Below are positions 1-9,120 of a stretch of DNA of 64,000 nt, one piece after another. The DNA comes from Paramicrobacterium agarici (GTDB lineage: Bacteria > Actinomycetota > Actinomycetes > Actinomycetales > Microbacteriaceae). How positions within the stretch are numbered: position 1 is the first letter of the stretch; every line of letters begins with the position of its first letter. The notes under the pieces are model-generated. The model was not told the origin of the DNA and ran no database searches. It worked only from the letters and a program-made list of their open reading frames with translations. The stretch is taken from NCBI RefSeq assembly GCF_002563955.1, contig NZ_PDJE01000001.1:2108001-2172000 (forward strand), read 5' to 3'. A program made the translations under genes and the position numbers.

Positions 1-734
1 ACGGGACCAAGGCGCTCCGGCCAGTTCTTGCGCACAAGCTCAGCGTTTCCGCCGATCCCTCCCGTGCTCATCAATACCGCGTCCGCTGAGATTTCGAAGG
101 CTCCAACCACCTCTCGTGCGCTGGAGATGCCGCGCGGCGCGGGATCATCGACGAGGATGCTCCCGGACACTCCGCTGATGCGTCCGTCCGTCAGCACGAG
201 CTCATCGACGCGGTGGCGCGACAGCACATCGAGTGATCCGCCGCCGCGTGCTGACATGACGCGGTCGGCGAACGGCTCGATGAGGCCTGGGCCGGTTCCC
301 CACGTGATGTGGAATCGAGGAACGGAGTTTCCGTGTCCGTACGCTGCGCCTGCGCCACGCTCGGCCCAGCCGACGACCGGAAACAGCGAGATTCCCTTCT
401 GCCTCAGCCACGATCGCTTCTCGCCCGAGGCGAAATCGACGTATGCGCGTGCCCAACGCCGTGCCCAGTCGTCTTCGTCTCGATCGAAGCCGGCTGTGCC
501 CTCCCAGTCCTGCCATGCGAGTTCGGGCGAGTCCTTGATGCCCATTCGGCGCTGCTCGGGGGAGTCGACGAGGAAGAGCCCTCCGAAAGACCACCATGCT
601 TGTCCGCCGAGGGAGCCGGGCGGCTCCTGGTCAAGAAGGGCTACGCGTCGGCCAGCGTCCGCGAGTTCCGACGCCGCGACAAGCCCCGCGAGCCCGGCCC
701 CGACGACAATTGCGTCATACGAGTGATCGGGCAT
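1..734 (-). CDS. FAD-binding dehydrogenase (KstD/fumarate reductase flavoprotein type), 3' part outside window
   Basis: The reading frame opens at an ATG (732-734) and runs off the left edge, so about 244 N-terminal residues are visible. It begins with a Rossmann dinucleotide-binding motif (GAGLAG, residues 12-17), followed by the conserved GGQAWWSFGGLF stretch typical of 'FAD-binding dehydrogenases' related to 3-ketosteroid dehydrogenase and fumarate reductase flavoproteins. A second glycine-rich stretch (STGGIGGN) near the edge fits the FAD domain. The enzyme probably oxidises or reduces a C-C bond, but the substrate cannot be told without the C-terminal catalytic domain. It lies 28 bases downstream of the globin gene on the same strand and may be cotranscribed with it. 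Confidence 0.8.
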   Translation of the reverse strand, partial: MPDHSYDAIVVGAGLAGLVAASELADAGRRVALLDQEPPGSLGGQAWWSFGGLFLVDSPEQRRMGIKDSPELAWQDWEGTAGFDRDEDDWARRWARAYVDFASGEKRSWLRQKGISLFPVVGWAERGAGAAYGHGNSVPRFHITWGTGPGLIEPFADRVMSARGGGSLDVLSRHRVDELVLTDGRISGVSGSILVDDPAPRGISSAREVVGAFEISADAVLMSTGGIGGNAELVRKNWPERLGP

Positions 735-762
735 TCGTGCGGCTCCTTTGTCGCGGTTTCTG

Positions 763-1155
763 TCAGTCCTCGAAGGTATTGACGAGAGCGTGTGCGGCTC
801 TCTCTAGATAGTCCCACAGAGTAGCCTCGTGCATCGGCGACAGATCGAGTGTGTCGACCGCTGCGCGCATGTGTCGCAGCCAGCGATCCCGGGCATCGGG
901 GTTCACTTTGTATGGCACGTGCCGCATGCGCAGGCGAGGATGCCCGCGCGTCTCGCTGTATGTGGTCGGGCCGCCCCAGTACTGTTCGAGAAACATCCGG
1001 AGACGCACTTCCGCCGGGCCGAGGTCTTCTTCGGGATACATAGGCGTGAGCACAGGATCCGCTGCGACGCCGCGGTAAAACTCGTGCGCCAGCTTGGCGA
1101 AGGTCTCGTGCCCGCCGACCTGCTCGTAGAACGTTGTCTGCTGCTGGTCGGTCAT
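763..1155 (-). CDS. glbO: Group II truncated haemoglobin (trHbO)
   Basis: This 130-residue protein is a 2-on-2 globin of group II, which binds haem and O2 or NO in the cytosol. The diagnostic residues are present: Tyr27 (B10), Tyr40 (CD1), proximal His79 (F8) in a RMRH motif and Trp92 (G8). The group II signature YWGGP, followed by RGHPRLR, is intact. Length is normal for the family. Its start codon overlaps the stop of the upstream MscS gene (ATGA), so the two are translationally coupled. Assignment to group II is secure; the physiological role (O2 supply, NO or peroxide detoxification) is inference. Confidence 0.92.
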   Translation of the reverse strand: MTDQQQTTFYEQVGGHETFAKLAHEFYRGVAADPVLTPMYPEEDLGPAEVRLRMFLEQYWGGPTTYSETRGHPRLRMRHVPYKVNPDARDRWLRHMRAAVDTLDLSPMHEATLWDYLERAAHALVNTFED

Positions 1156-2183
1156 CGCTCTCCCTTCGCTGTACGCTTCTTTCGCCCGAGTTTGGACGGG
1201 TTCACCATGACCGGTTTTGTCCGCGGGGGCCGTGCGCCTCCGACACTACCCGCTCCCTCCCAGCCCGCGAGAATCACCGTCTCGAGGGAGAGCGGGGCGA
1301 CATCGAGTTCATGGAGAACATCGGTAAAGCGAGAGCGAAGCTCACGGCCGACGTCATCCTTGGACGACGTGCGGGTCTTCGCCACGAGTCGAAGCACGAC
1401 AGCTTCGTCGGAGACCGACTCGATGCCCCAGGCTTCGGGCGTGTCGAGAAAGTGCGGGCGCCACTTGGCCTCTTGCGCCAGCGCTCGCGCCGCGGTGAGA
1501 AGCTGCTCCTTGACGTGGTCAACGTCAACGCCCACGGGTACCGCAAGATCAATGATGAGGCGCGACCATCCTTGTGACATGTTTCCGACGCGCAGCACCT
1601 CTCCGTTGCGCACGAACCAGAGAACCCCATTGACGTCGCGCACCTGAGTGATGCGGATGCCGACCTTCTCGACGACGCCCGTGGCGAAGCCGACATCGAC
1701 GACGTCACCGACGCCGAGCTGGTCTTCGATCACCATGAAGATGCCGTTCAAGACGTCTTTCACAATGTTCTGTGCGCCGAAGCCGAGGCCCGCGCCCACG
1801 GCAGCCGAGAGCAGCGCGAATGAACCGAGGATGCCGGGGGCGACAACGTGAATCACGAGCAGGACCGTGATGACGACGATAACGACATTCACGATGTTGG
1901 AGAGCACGCTGCCGAGCGTCCGCGTGCGCTGTACAACGCGAACTGCTGCCAGAGGGGAGACGGCGAGCGCTTGAGTGTCGTCGACGCCGTGCCCCTTCTT
2001 GACGCCGCTCACGATCGAGACGACGGACCGGCGAATGACGATGTGGAGGAGCCACGCCACGCCGATGGCGACTGCCACGATGACGACGACGCGCACGAGC
2101 GTGCCAAGCGGGGTGCTGAAGAAGCCATCCAGAGATGACCAGAATTCGGTATGACGCACGTTGTGAGTGTAGCCGCGCGGCAT
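1152..2183 (-). CDS. MscS-family mechanosensitive ion channel
   Basis: A 343-residue inner-membrane protein with hydrophobic segments near residues 25-48, 85-110 and 115-135. A glycine/alanine-rich pore helix (SAAVGAGLGFGAQN) is followed by the MscS beta-domain signature VVDVGFATGVVEKVGIR. The C-terminal soluble vestibule domain covers residues 200-310, and the tail is basic (LGRKKRTAKGER). MscS channels release solutes on hypo-osmotic shock. It is of small-conductance size with only three evident membrane helices. The stop overlaps the globin start by four bases. Confidence 0.9.
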   Translation of the reverse strand: MPRGYTHNVRHTEFWSSLDGFFSTPLGTLVRVVVIVAVAIGVAWLLHIVIRRSVVSIVSGVKKGHGVDDTQALAVSPLAAVRVVQRTRTLGSVLSNIVNVVIVVITVLLVIHVVAPGILGSFALLSAAVGAGLGFGAQNIVKDVLNGIFMVIEDQLGVGDVVDVGFATGVVEKVGIRITQVRDVNGVLWFVRNGEVLRVGNMSQGWSRLIIDLAVPVGVDVDHVKEQLLTAARALAQEAKWRPHFLDTPEAWGIESVSDEAVVLRLVAKTRTSSKDDVGRELRSRFTDVLHELDVAPLSLETVILAGWEGAGSVGGARPPRTKPVMVNPSKLGRKKRTAKGER

Positions 2184-2201
2184 CGGTTATGGCTGAGAAC
2201 G

Positions 2202-2234
2202 ACGCAGGCTCCGCACGGTAAGCGGAGCCTGCGT
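2202..2234. terminator. Rho-independent-type hairpin after pepN
   Basis: A perfect 13-bp stem (2202-2214 with 2222-2234) encloses a 7-nt loop. It lies just beyond the pepN stop on the minus strand and before the MscS start. There is no strong U tract, as is common for actinobacterial I-shaped terminators. Confidence 0.75.
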
Positions 2235-2246
2235 CGGAACGGTGGT

Positions 2247-4787
2247 TCAGTGTGCGTCGCGAGCCTGGGCGGCGAGGGCGCGCTCGACGCCAGCGAGGTT
2301 CTCCACGACGAGACGGCGAAGCGCAGCTGGCTCTGCGTTCGCCTCGAGCCACGTTTCTGTGGCGTCGCGCAGCTGCTCGCTCGCAAGCGGCGAGGGGTAA
2401 AGCCCGAGAGCGACGTGCTCCGCGATCTTGTACGAGCGGGAATTCCAGATGCCGAGCAGAACATCGAAGTACGCATCGACGAACTCGTCCAGCACACTCG
2501 GGTCCTGAACGCGTCGGAATCCCGCCGCGGTGTGCGCGACCAGAGTGTTCGGGAGTGTGTCTTCGTCGATGATCGACGACCATGCGGCACGCTTGTCCTC
2601 GACGGCGGGACGAGCGGCGCGCGCCTGCACGGCAAACTGCTGACCCGACGCCGTGTTGTCGGCTGCGAGCGCTGCATCGATCTCGGCGTCGCTCGCGCGT
2701 CCTCCCGCGGCGAGCGCGATGAGCAGCTCCCAGGAGAGGTCCGTGTCGATCTCGAGCCCCTCGAGCTTCTCCGACCCGTCACGCAGGGCAGCGATGGCGT
2801 CGAGGTGCCCAGGCGCTGACGCCGCTGATGCAAAGAACTTCACGAACTGGAATTGTGCGTCGCTTCCCGGGGAGGCCTGCTGCGCGAGCTTCCAGAGGCC
2901 GTCGGCCACTCGCTGCAGCGTGTCGGCACGATGCTCAGGTGCCACATACTGCTGTGAGGCAAGAACCAGCTGGGTGAGCGTCGTACGAAGGGTCGTGGAT
3001 TCGGTCTCGGCGGCGATGTTTCCCAGCACGAGGTCGACATACTCGCGAGCGGGAGTCTCTGCATCGCGTGTCGCATCCCACGCCGAACCCCAGACCAGCG
3101 CGCGTGCGAGCGGGCTCTCGATCGTTGAGAGATGCTCAATCGCAACGTGCAGCGACGCGTCGTCGAGACGGATCTTCGCGTAGGCGAGGTCGTCGTCATT
3201 GAGCAGGATCAGATCGGGACGCGCCCGGCCGACCAGCTCGCCGACTTCGGTTCGTGCGCCGTCGATGTCGAGTTCAATGCGGTCCGTGCGCACGAGCCGG
3301 CCATCGCCCAGGCTGTAGAAGCCCACCGCGAGGCGATGCGGACGAAGCGTCGGGTAGTCGTCTGGCGCGGTCTGCCGAATGGCGAAATCCGTGATCGTTC
3401 CGTCTGGATCCGTCGTGATCTCCGGATACAGGGTGTTGACCCCTGCGGTCTCAAGCCACTTCTCCGACCACTCGGACAGGTCACGCCCGCTTGTCACTTC
3501 AAGCTCGGAGAGCAGATCGGCCAGTTCCGTGTTCGAAAAGGCATGCTTGGCGAAGTATGCGGCCACACCCGCGAAGAATGCCTCTTCGCCCACCCACGCG
3601 ACAAGCTGCTTGAGGACCGAACCCCCCTTGGCGTACGTGATCCCGTCGAAGTTGACCTGAACATCTTCGAGATCGTTGATTGTCGCGACGACGGGGTGGG
3701 TCGACGGCAGCTGGTCCTGCTTGTACGCCCAGCTTTTCTCCATCGCCTGGAACGTGGTCCACGCTTCTGTCCATTCAGTCGCTTCAGCTGTGGCGATCGT
3801 CGATGCCCACTCGGCGAAGGACTCATTGAGCCAGAGATCGTTCCACCACTTCATCGTGACGAGGTCGCCGAACCACATGTGGGCAAGCTCGTGCAGAATT
3901 GTGACGACGCGTCGCTCCTTGATCGCATCCGTCACCTTCGAGCGGAAGACGTAGGTCTCGACGAACGTCACCGCACCGGCATTCTCCATTGCGCCCGCGT
4001 TGAACTCGGGCACGAACAGCTGGTCGTATTTGTCGAACGGGTATGGGCGGTCGAACTTCTCCTCGTAGAAGGCAAAGCCCTGTCTGGTCTTCTCGAAGAT
4101 GTAGTCGGCATCGAGATGCGCGAAGAGGCTCTTGCGCGCGAAGACGCCGAGGGGAATGGTGCGCCCGTCACGGCTTGTCAGCTCGCTGCGAACCACGTCA
4201 TATGGCCCCGCGACGATGGCCGTGATGTAACTCGAGATGACGGGCGTCGGGGCGAACTCCCAGCGCGCGCTGCCGTCGCCGAGCTTTACCGCCTCAGGGG
4301 TCGGCGAGTTGGACACGACTTGCCACTCGGCAGGAGCTGTCACGGTGAACTGGAACGTCGCCTTGAGATCCGGCTGCTCGAAGACGGCGAAGACCCGGCG
4401 CGAGTCCGGCACTTCGAACTGGCTGTAGAGGTACACCTCGCCGTCGACGGGATCGACGAAACGGTGAAGACCTTCCCCGGTGTTCGTGTATCGCATGTCG
4501 GCGTCGATGACGAGCTCGTTCTCGTCGGCGAGGTCGTTGAGAATAACGCGCGTGCCGTCGGCGGCGGTGACCGGAATGCCAGCGCCGTTGAGCGTGATCG
4601 CGTGAACCGTGTGCGTGATCGCGTCGATGAAGGTTGACGACCCGGCTTCGGCGCTGAAGCGTACTGTCGTCGTGCTGCGGAAGACGTCGGCACCTCGTGT
4701 GAGGTCGAGCGCAATGTCGTAGCTGTGGGTGTGAATGAGGCTCTTGCGCGTGCGCGCTTCGTCGCGGGTGAGGTTTTCTCCTGGCAC
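2247..4787 (-). CDS. pepN: Aminopeptidase N (M1 zinc metallopeptidase)
   Basis: A cytosolic zinc aminopeptidase removing N-terminal residues from peptides. The GTG at 4787 is chosen as start because an AGGAG ribosome site lies 6 bases upstream and the product begins VPGENLTRDEA, like actinobacterial PepN; an upstream ATG at 4847 gives a 20-residue extension lacking family similarity. The exopeptidase motif GAMEN is at residues 265-269, the zinc site HELAH at 299-303 and the third ligand Glu at 322 (NESFAEW). Length (846 residues) is normal, including the long ERAP1-like helical C-terminal domain. A strong hairpin terminates the gene. Confidence 0.95.
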   Translation of the reverse strand: MPGENLTRDEARTRKSLIHTHSYDIALDLTRGADVFRSTTTVRFSAEAGSSTFIDAITHTVHAITLNGAGIPVTAADGTRVILNDLADENELVIDADMRYTNTGEGLHRFVDPVDGEVYLYSQFEVPDSRRVFAVFEQPDLKATFQFTVTAPAEWQVVSNSPTPEAVKLGDGSARWEFAPTPVISSYITAIVAGPYDVVRSELTSRDGRTIPLGVFARKSLFAHLDADYIFEKTRQGFAFYEEKFDRPYPFDKYDQLFVPEFNAGAMENAGAVTFVETYVFRSKVTDAIKERRVVTILHELAHMWFGDLVTMKWWNDLWLNESFAEWASTIATAEATEWTEAWTTFQAMEKSWAYKQDQLPSTHPVVATINDLEDVQVNFDGITYAKGGSVLKQLVAWVGEEAFFAGVAAYFAKHAFSNTELADLLSELEVTSGRDLSEWSEKWLETAGVNTLYPEITTDPDGTITDFAIRQTAPDDYPTLRPHRLAVGFYSLGDGRLVRTDRIELDIDGARTEVGELVGRARPDLILLNDDDLAYAKIRLDDASLHVAIEHLSTIESPLARALVWGSAWDATRDAETPAREYVDLVLGNIAAETESTTLRTTLTQLVLASQQYVAPEHRADTLQRVADGLWKLAQQASPGSDAQFQFVKFFASAASAPGHLDAIAALRDGSEKLEGLEIDTDLSWELLIALAAGGRASDAEIDAALAADNTASGQQFAVQARAARPAVEDKRAAWSSIIDEDTLPNTLVAHTAAGFRRVQDPSVLDEFVDAYFDVLLGIWNSRSYKIAEHVALGLYPSPLASEQLRDATETWLEANAEPAALRRLVVENLAGVERALAAQARDAH

Positions 4788-4865
4788 GAAAGACTCCTGT
4801 TCGATTGTGCGGATCGTGTCCAACGACCAAGCGTACTGCCGCAGCACGTGTCATAGGCTGAGGTC

Positions 4866-5480
4866 ATGAGTGCTTCGACTTCGACGACTGTGGATTTCTG
4901 GTTCGACCCTTCGTGCCCGTGGGCGTGGATGACGTCTCGGTGGGTAGACGAGGTGGCGCAGCATCGCGATCTCAGCGTGACATGGCACGTCATGAGCCTC
5001 GCCGTGCTCAACGAAGACACCGACGTCTCCGACGACTACCGCGCGTTCTTTCCGCGGGCGCTCAAGTACACACGGCTCGTGACAGCGGTCGCGCAGCTTC
5101 ACGGGCAGACGTTCGTCAAGCCTCTGTACGACGCGCTGGGAACCCGCATTCATCCGGGGGGAAGTAAAGATCCGGATGCTGTCATTCCCGCCGCCCTCGA
5201 CGAGGTCGGACTTGATCGCGACCTCGCGCGCTATGCCGACAGCGATGAGTATGACGAGCAAATGCGCGCGTCGCACTTCGACGGCATCAACAGGGTGGGG
5301 CAGGATGTCGGAACTCCGGTCATCGCGATCGAGGACGTCGCCTTCTTCGGCCCTGTGATCTCTCCGGCGCCGAAGGGCGACGAGGCGCTCACCCTGTGGG
5401 ACGGCGTCGTGGCCGCGGCATCCTACCCCGGCTTCTTCGAACTCAAGCGGTCGCGCACCGCCGATCCCCAGTTCGACTGA
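4866..5480 (+). CDS. DsbA-family protein, Rv2466c (mycothiol-dependent nitroreductase) type
   Basis: A 204-residue thioredoxin-fold protein with the helical insertion of DsbA-like proteins. It closely resembles the actinobacterial Rv2466c family, which uses mycothiol and activates nitro-compounds (FWFDPSCPW opening, SRWVDEV, cis-Pro region near GTPVI). The active-site motif is CPWA (Cys17-Pro-Trp-Ala20) rather than CPWC: the nucleophilic cysteine is kept and the resolving one is replaced by Ala. This would give a monothiol-type enzyme. The gene is divergent from pepN and just upstream of rpiB. Confidence 0.85.
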   Translation: MSASTSTTVDFWFDPSCPWAWMTSRWVDEVAQHRDLSVTWHVMSLAVLNEDTDVSDDYRAFFPRALKYTRLVTAVAQLHGQTFVKPLYDALGTRIHPGGSKDPDAVIPAALDEVGLDRDLARYADSDEYDEQMRASHFDGINRVGQDVGTPVIAIEDVAFFGPVISPAPKGDEALTLWDGVVAAASYPGFFELKRSRTADPQFD

Positions 5481-5500
5481 CGGCAGGGCAAGATAGACGC

Positions 5501-5989
5501 ATGCGCATTCACATCGCCACTGATCACGCGGGGCTCGAGTTCAGCCGCAAGCTCCAGGACGATCTCACCGCGAGGGGACACGAGGTCATCGATCACGGTC
5601 CAGACGAATACGATCCCGCCGACGATTACCCGGCGTTCTGCATCAACGCGGCCCATGCCGTCGTCGTTGATCAGAACGCGGGAGTCGAAGCGCTCGGCGT
5701 CGTGTTCGGCGGCTCCGGCAACGGAGAGCAGATCGCGGCGAACAAGGTCATGGGCGTTCGGGCAGCGCTCGTGTGGAACATCTCGACGGCGGAGCTGGCT
5801 CGGGACCACAACGACGCGAACGTGATCTCGATCGGGGCGCGCCAGCACTCGTACGATGACGCGCTGTCGTTCATCCATGCGTTCATCGCGCACCCCTTCA
5901 GCGGCGAGGAGCGTCACGCTCGTCGTATCGCCCAGCTCGCTGAGTACGAGCAGACTGGTGACATCGCGGGGAAGGGCGTCGATCGCTGA
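5501..5989 (+). CDS. rpiB: Ribose-5-phosphate isomerase B
   Basis: 162 residues, RpiB/LacA family. It interconverts ribulose 5-phosphate and ribose 5-phosphate in the pentose phosphate pathway. It starts MRIHIATDHAG; the phosphate-binding DH (8-9) and the loop GGSGNGEQIAANK (70-82) are visible. The Ser in this loop where enteric RpiB has Cys is usual in actinobacteria. The ATG at 5501 was chosen over longer in-frame extensions because homologues begin at this motif. The stop overlaps the glycosylase start by one base (TGATG). Confidence 0.93.
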   Translation: MRIHIATDHAGLEFSRKLQDDLTARGHEVIDHGPDEYDPADDYPAFCINAAHAVVVDQNAGVEALGVVFGGSGNGEQIAANKVMGVRAALVWNISTAELARDHNDANVISIGARQHSYDDALSFIHAFIAHPFSGEERHARRIAQLAEYEQTGDIAGKGVDR

Positions 5990-6984
5990 TGCCCGAGGGC
6001 CATTCGGTTCATCGCATCGCGCGGCAGTTCGATCGCAACTTCGTCGGCCGAGTCGTGGCTGCGTCGTCGCCACAGGGGCGGTTCGTCGAGGGCGCAGCCG
6101 TGCTCGACGGGAGCGAACTTCGCGAGGTCTTCGCCGTCGGAAAGCAGATGTTCGCCGATTTCGGCGACGACACGTGGCTGCGGGTGCACCTCGGCATGTA
6201 CGGGGCGTGGGACTTCGCCGGCGAGATCGCGGTTGATTCGACGATCGCTTCGGCAAACGGTCGCATGGGCCAGACCAACCAGCGGGGTACAGACGTCGCC
6301 CTCGAGATCCTCGACAGCGCTGGCGAGAACTCGCTGTCGAGCATCGGTGCTCCGCGCAAAGCGCGCGTTCGCATGTCTGAGCAGACGAAGGGCGACGCTG
6401 ATGCCGAGTGGGAGTCGTTTCCGCCGCCTCCGGTCGGCGCGGTGAGGTTGAGGCTTCTCACGGAGCGCACGGTTGCGGACCTTCGCGGTCCGACGGCCTG
6501 CGAGATCCGCACGGGCGCCGAGGTTCAGAATACGATCGCACAGCTCGGGCCGGATCCGATGCACGATGACTCACGCGACGCCGAGGACCGGTTTACGGAT
6601 GTCGTTCGGCGCAAGCAGACGCGCATTGGCGTGCTTCTCATGGATCAGTCGGTTGTGAGCGGCATCGGCAACGTCTACAGGGCGGAGCTGCTGTATCGTG
6701 CTCGTCTCGACCCGCACACGCCCGGAAAGCTTGTTCCCGAAGAGACCGTTCGCGGAATCTGGCGCGACTGGGTCAGGCTGCTACGCATCGGCGTCGAGAC
6801 CGGACAGATGATGACCATGGACGGACTCAGCGGCGACGACTACGCGCGCGCGATGGCGAACCGGGATGATCGGCACTGGGTGTATAAGCGCGAAGGGCTC
6901 CCGTGTCGCGTGTGCGGCACGAACATCCTGCTCGAGGAGATGGCGGCGCGCAAGCTGTACTGGTGCCCGAACTGCCAGAACTAG
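5989..6984 (+). CDS. nei: Fpg/Nei-family DNA glycosylase-AP lyase (endonuclease VIII-like)
   Basis: 331 residues. Removes oxidised bases in base-excision repair and cleaves the abasic site. The mature catalytic N-terminus Pro2-Glu3 is present in the Nei-type start MPEGHSVHR. The helix-two-turn-helix is near DQSVVSGIGNVYR, and a C-terminal zinc finger has Cys306, Cys309, Cys326 and Cys329. An insertion around residues 85-150 (MGQTNQRG to FPPPP) is typical of actinobacterial Nei2-like proteins. It is translationally coupled to rpiB; whether it is Nei1 or Nei2 in substrate choice is not resolved. Confidence 0.9.
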   Translation: MPEGHSVHRIARQFDRNFVGRVVAASSPQGRFVEGAAVLDGSELREVFAVGKQMFADFGDDTWLRVHLGMYGAWDFAGEIAVDSTIASANGRMGQTNQRGTDVALEILDSAGENSLSSIGAPRKARVRMSEQTKGDADAEWESFPPPPVGAVRLRLLTERTVADLRGPTACEIRTGAEVQNTIAQLGPDPMHDDSRDAEDRFTDVVRRKQTRIGVLLMDQSVVSGIGNVYRAELLYRARLDPHTPGKLVPEETVRGIWRDWVRLLRIGVETGQMMTMDGLSGDDYARAMANRDDRHWVYKREGLPCRVCGTNILLEEMAARKLYWCPNCQN

Positions 6985-6992
6985 GGAGAGTC

Positions 6993-8492
6993 GTGACCGC
7001 ATTCCGCCTTCGAGCAGCCCATCCCGGTCAGGGGATCGTGCAGACGCTCACGCGGGCGCGCTTGATCGACCTCGACGGTCTCGTCGATATCGAGGTGACG
7101 GATGCTGTCATCACCGACATCCGCCCCAGCGGCTGTCGCGCTGCCGCGGGTGAGTCCATCGACCTTGACGGCCGTTTCGTGGTTCCCGGGCTCTGGGATC
7201 GCCACGTCCACTTCACGCTCTGGGCGATCACGAGCAAGCGCGTCGACGTCTCCGCTGCGCGAAGCGCTGCTGAAACGGCGCAGCTGATCGCGCGTGCGGC
7301 TCGGGACCATAAAGAAGGTCCGCTTGTCGGCGTCGGCTTTCGCGACGCGCTCTGGAGCGACAGGCCGACGGCTGCGCTCCTCGACGCCAGCATGAGCGAC
7401 ACTCCCGTTGTGCTGCTCTCTGCCGACCTTCACGCGGTCTGGCTCAACACGGCAGCTCTGCGTCGATTCGGGTATCCGCCAGAGCATGACGGACTGCTCA
7501 CAGAAGACGCCGCGTTCGCCGTGCAGAACCAGCTCGACGAGATTCCCGAAGCAGTGTCTGACGCGTGGGCCGACGAGGCAGCGCGTGAGGCTGCGAGGCG
7601 CGGGGTCACCGGGATCGTCGATATGGAGATGGCCTGGAATCGCGACGTCTGGGTGCGTCGAACACAAGCGGGGTCGACGCACCTGCGCGTGTCGTTCGGC
7701 ATCTATGCGCAGCATCTCGATCGTGCGATTGCAGAGCGCCTGCAGACCGGATTCGTAATTCCGCACACGCACGGCCTGCTCACCGTCGGGCCGTTCAAAG
7801 TGATTACGGACGGCTCGCTCAATGCCCGAACGGCCTATTGCGATGACCCGTACGCCGGCAGGGACGCCGGCCACGGCATCTTGAACGTCGCGCCGGACGA
7901 CCTCACCGATCTCATGTCTCGATCGTCGAACGCGGGCATTGACTGCGCGGTCCACGCCATCGGTGACCACGCGAATGCGCTCGCGCTCGATGCGTATGCG
8001 CGGTCGGGCGCACGGGGGAGCATCGAGCATGCACAGCTGATGCGCCCGCACGACATCGCGAGAATGGCGCGTCTCGGTGTGCTCGCGAGCGTTCAGCCCG
8101 AGCACGCGATGGACGACCGTGAGATCGCCGACGCCTACTGGCGAGGGCGCACGGAGCGCGCGTTCATGCTGCGCAGCTTTCTCGCGGCGGGAGTTCCGCT
8201 CGCGTTCGGGTCAGACGCGCCCGTGGCCCAGCTCGACCCGTGGGCCGCGATCGCGGCAGCGGTCTCGCGGTCCCGCGACGGCAAGGCACCGTGGCAGGAG
8301 CAGGAAGCCATCAGCGCTCGTGAGGCGCTTGCGGCATCCATTCCTGGTGGATCGCTCGCACCGCGCATCGGAGCGACGGCAGACCTCGCGCTTCTCGAGC
8401 GAGATCCGCTCGCCACCGACCCCGAGCATCTGCGCACCATGCCGGTGGGGGGAACGATCCTCAACGGCCGTTGGACGCATTCAGCACTCTGA
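6993..8492 (+). CDS. Amidohydrolase family 3 protein (YtcJ-like)
   Basis: 499 residues from the GTG at 6993, which follows a GGGAGAG ribosome site 8 bases after the glycosylase stop. The metal-binding HVH motif (His71, His73) follows strand LWDR. Further family motifs are the DGSLNARTA segment, the HAIGDHA ligand region, SIEHAQL and the late FGSDAPV aspartate motif. This is the D-aminoacylase/YtcJ type of metal-dependent hydrolase; members act on C-N bonds of amides or formamides and the substrate here is unknown. It appears to be the last gene of the rpiB-nei unit and is followed by a strong hairpin. Confidence 0.85.
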   Translation: MTAFRLRAAHPGQGIVQTLTRARLIDLDGLVDIEVTDAVITDIRPSGCRAAAGESIDLDGRFVVPGLWDRHVHFTLWAITSKRVDVSAARSAAETAQLIARAARDHKEGPLVGVGFRDALWSDRPTAALLDASMSDTPVVLLSADLHAVWLNTAALRRFGYPPEHDGLLTEDAAFAVQNQLDEIPEAVSDAWADEAAREAARRGVTGIVDMEMAWNRDVWVRRTQAGSTHLRVSFGIYAQHLDRAIAERLQTGFVIPHTHGLLTVGPFKVITDGSLNARTAYCDDPYAGRDAGHGILNVAPDDLTDLMSRSSNAGIDCAVHAIGDHANALALDAYARSGARGSIEHAQLMRPHDIARMARLGVLASVQPEHAMDDREIADAYWRGRTERAFMLRSFLAAGVPLAFGSDAPVAQLDPWAAIAAAVSRSRDGKAPWQEQEAISAREALAASIPGGSLAPRIGATADLALLERDPLATDPEHLRTMPVGGTILNGRWTHSAL

Positions 8493-8507
8493 CCCGTTAC
8501 GACGCAG

Positions 8508-8547
8508 CAGGGGCCGGATGCTGTGTCGACATAGCATCCGGCCCCTG
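8508..8547. terminator. Bidirectional terminator between amidohydrolase gene and dps
   Basis: A perfect 15-bp stem (8508-8522 with 8533-8547) and 10-nt loop lie between two convergent genes, so it can serve both. Confidence 0.85.
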
Positions 8548-8555
8548 ACTGTGGC

Positions 8556-9041
8556 CTACTTCGCGACGTGCGCGAGCAGCAGCCACCGGTCCTTCTCGAG
8601 ACCGCGCACGATCTCGACAGCGACATCCTGGCTGTTGAGGTCGATCTCATCGAGCTCGTCGACGGCCGTGCGTGCTGTCTGAATCGCGGCGTCGAGCATT
8701 GCCACAACCTCGACGATGGTGTCCTCCGACTGCTGGAATCCGGCGCTGAGCTCGGGCAGCGTCGTCTTCGCTGCCACGGTCGCCAGTCGCGAGTCAACGG
8801 GCAGGCCGAGGGCGACGACGCGCTCTGCGGCGAGATCTGCCCACTCCTGGGCATCGGAGACCAGCGTGTCAAGGAGCTCGTGCACACCGATGAAGTTGTG
8901 TCCGCGCAGGTGCCAGTGCGCCTGCTTTCCGTTCACGACGAGCGCCTCGAGGTCGATGACGAGCGGTGAAAGGAACTGCGCAGTGCCCGGCGCGACGTCG
9001 GGGTTGACGTTTGTGAGCTTTTCAGTCTGTGATGTAGCCAT
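8556..9041 (-). CDS. dps: Dps-family ferritin-like DNA-protection protein
   Basis: 161 residues. Dodecameric ferritin-like protein that oxidises and stores iron using H2O2 and protects DNA in stress. The inter-subunit ferroxidase residues are visible: His42 (AHWHLRG), His54, Asp58 and Glu73 (AAERV). The second family motif (DVAVEIVRGLEKDRWLL) is in the C-terminal helix. A candidate DtxR/IdeR iron box lies about 80 bases upstream (9121-9139), which would fit iron-dependent control. Confidence 0.92.
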   Translation of the reverse strand: MATSQTEKLTNVNPDVAPGTAQFLSPLVIDLEALVVNGKQAHWHLRGHNFIGVHELLDTLVSDAQEWADLAAERVVALGLPVDSRLATVAAKTTLPELSAGFQQSEDTIVEVVAMLDAAIQTARTAVDELDEIDLNSQDVAVEIVRGLEKDRWLLLAHVAK

Positions 9042-9120
9042 ATCGTCCCTCTTCTTCTCTTGATGAGTTCAACGTTACTGCGAGTGAGAAATTCCGCAAG
9101 CAAGCGATGGCTCACCTTGC

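Noticed and set aside
28..726. 232-residue plus-strand frame at the left edge
   Set aside because: Arg/Ser/Pro-rich shadow of the FAD dehydrogenase on the minus strand, which shows a clear Rossmann motif.
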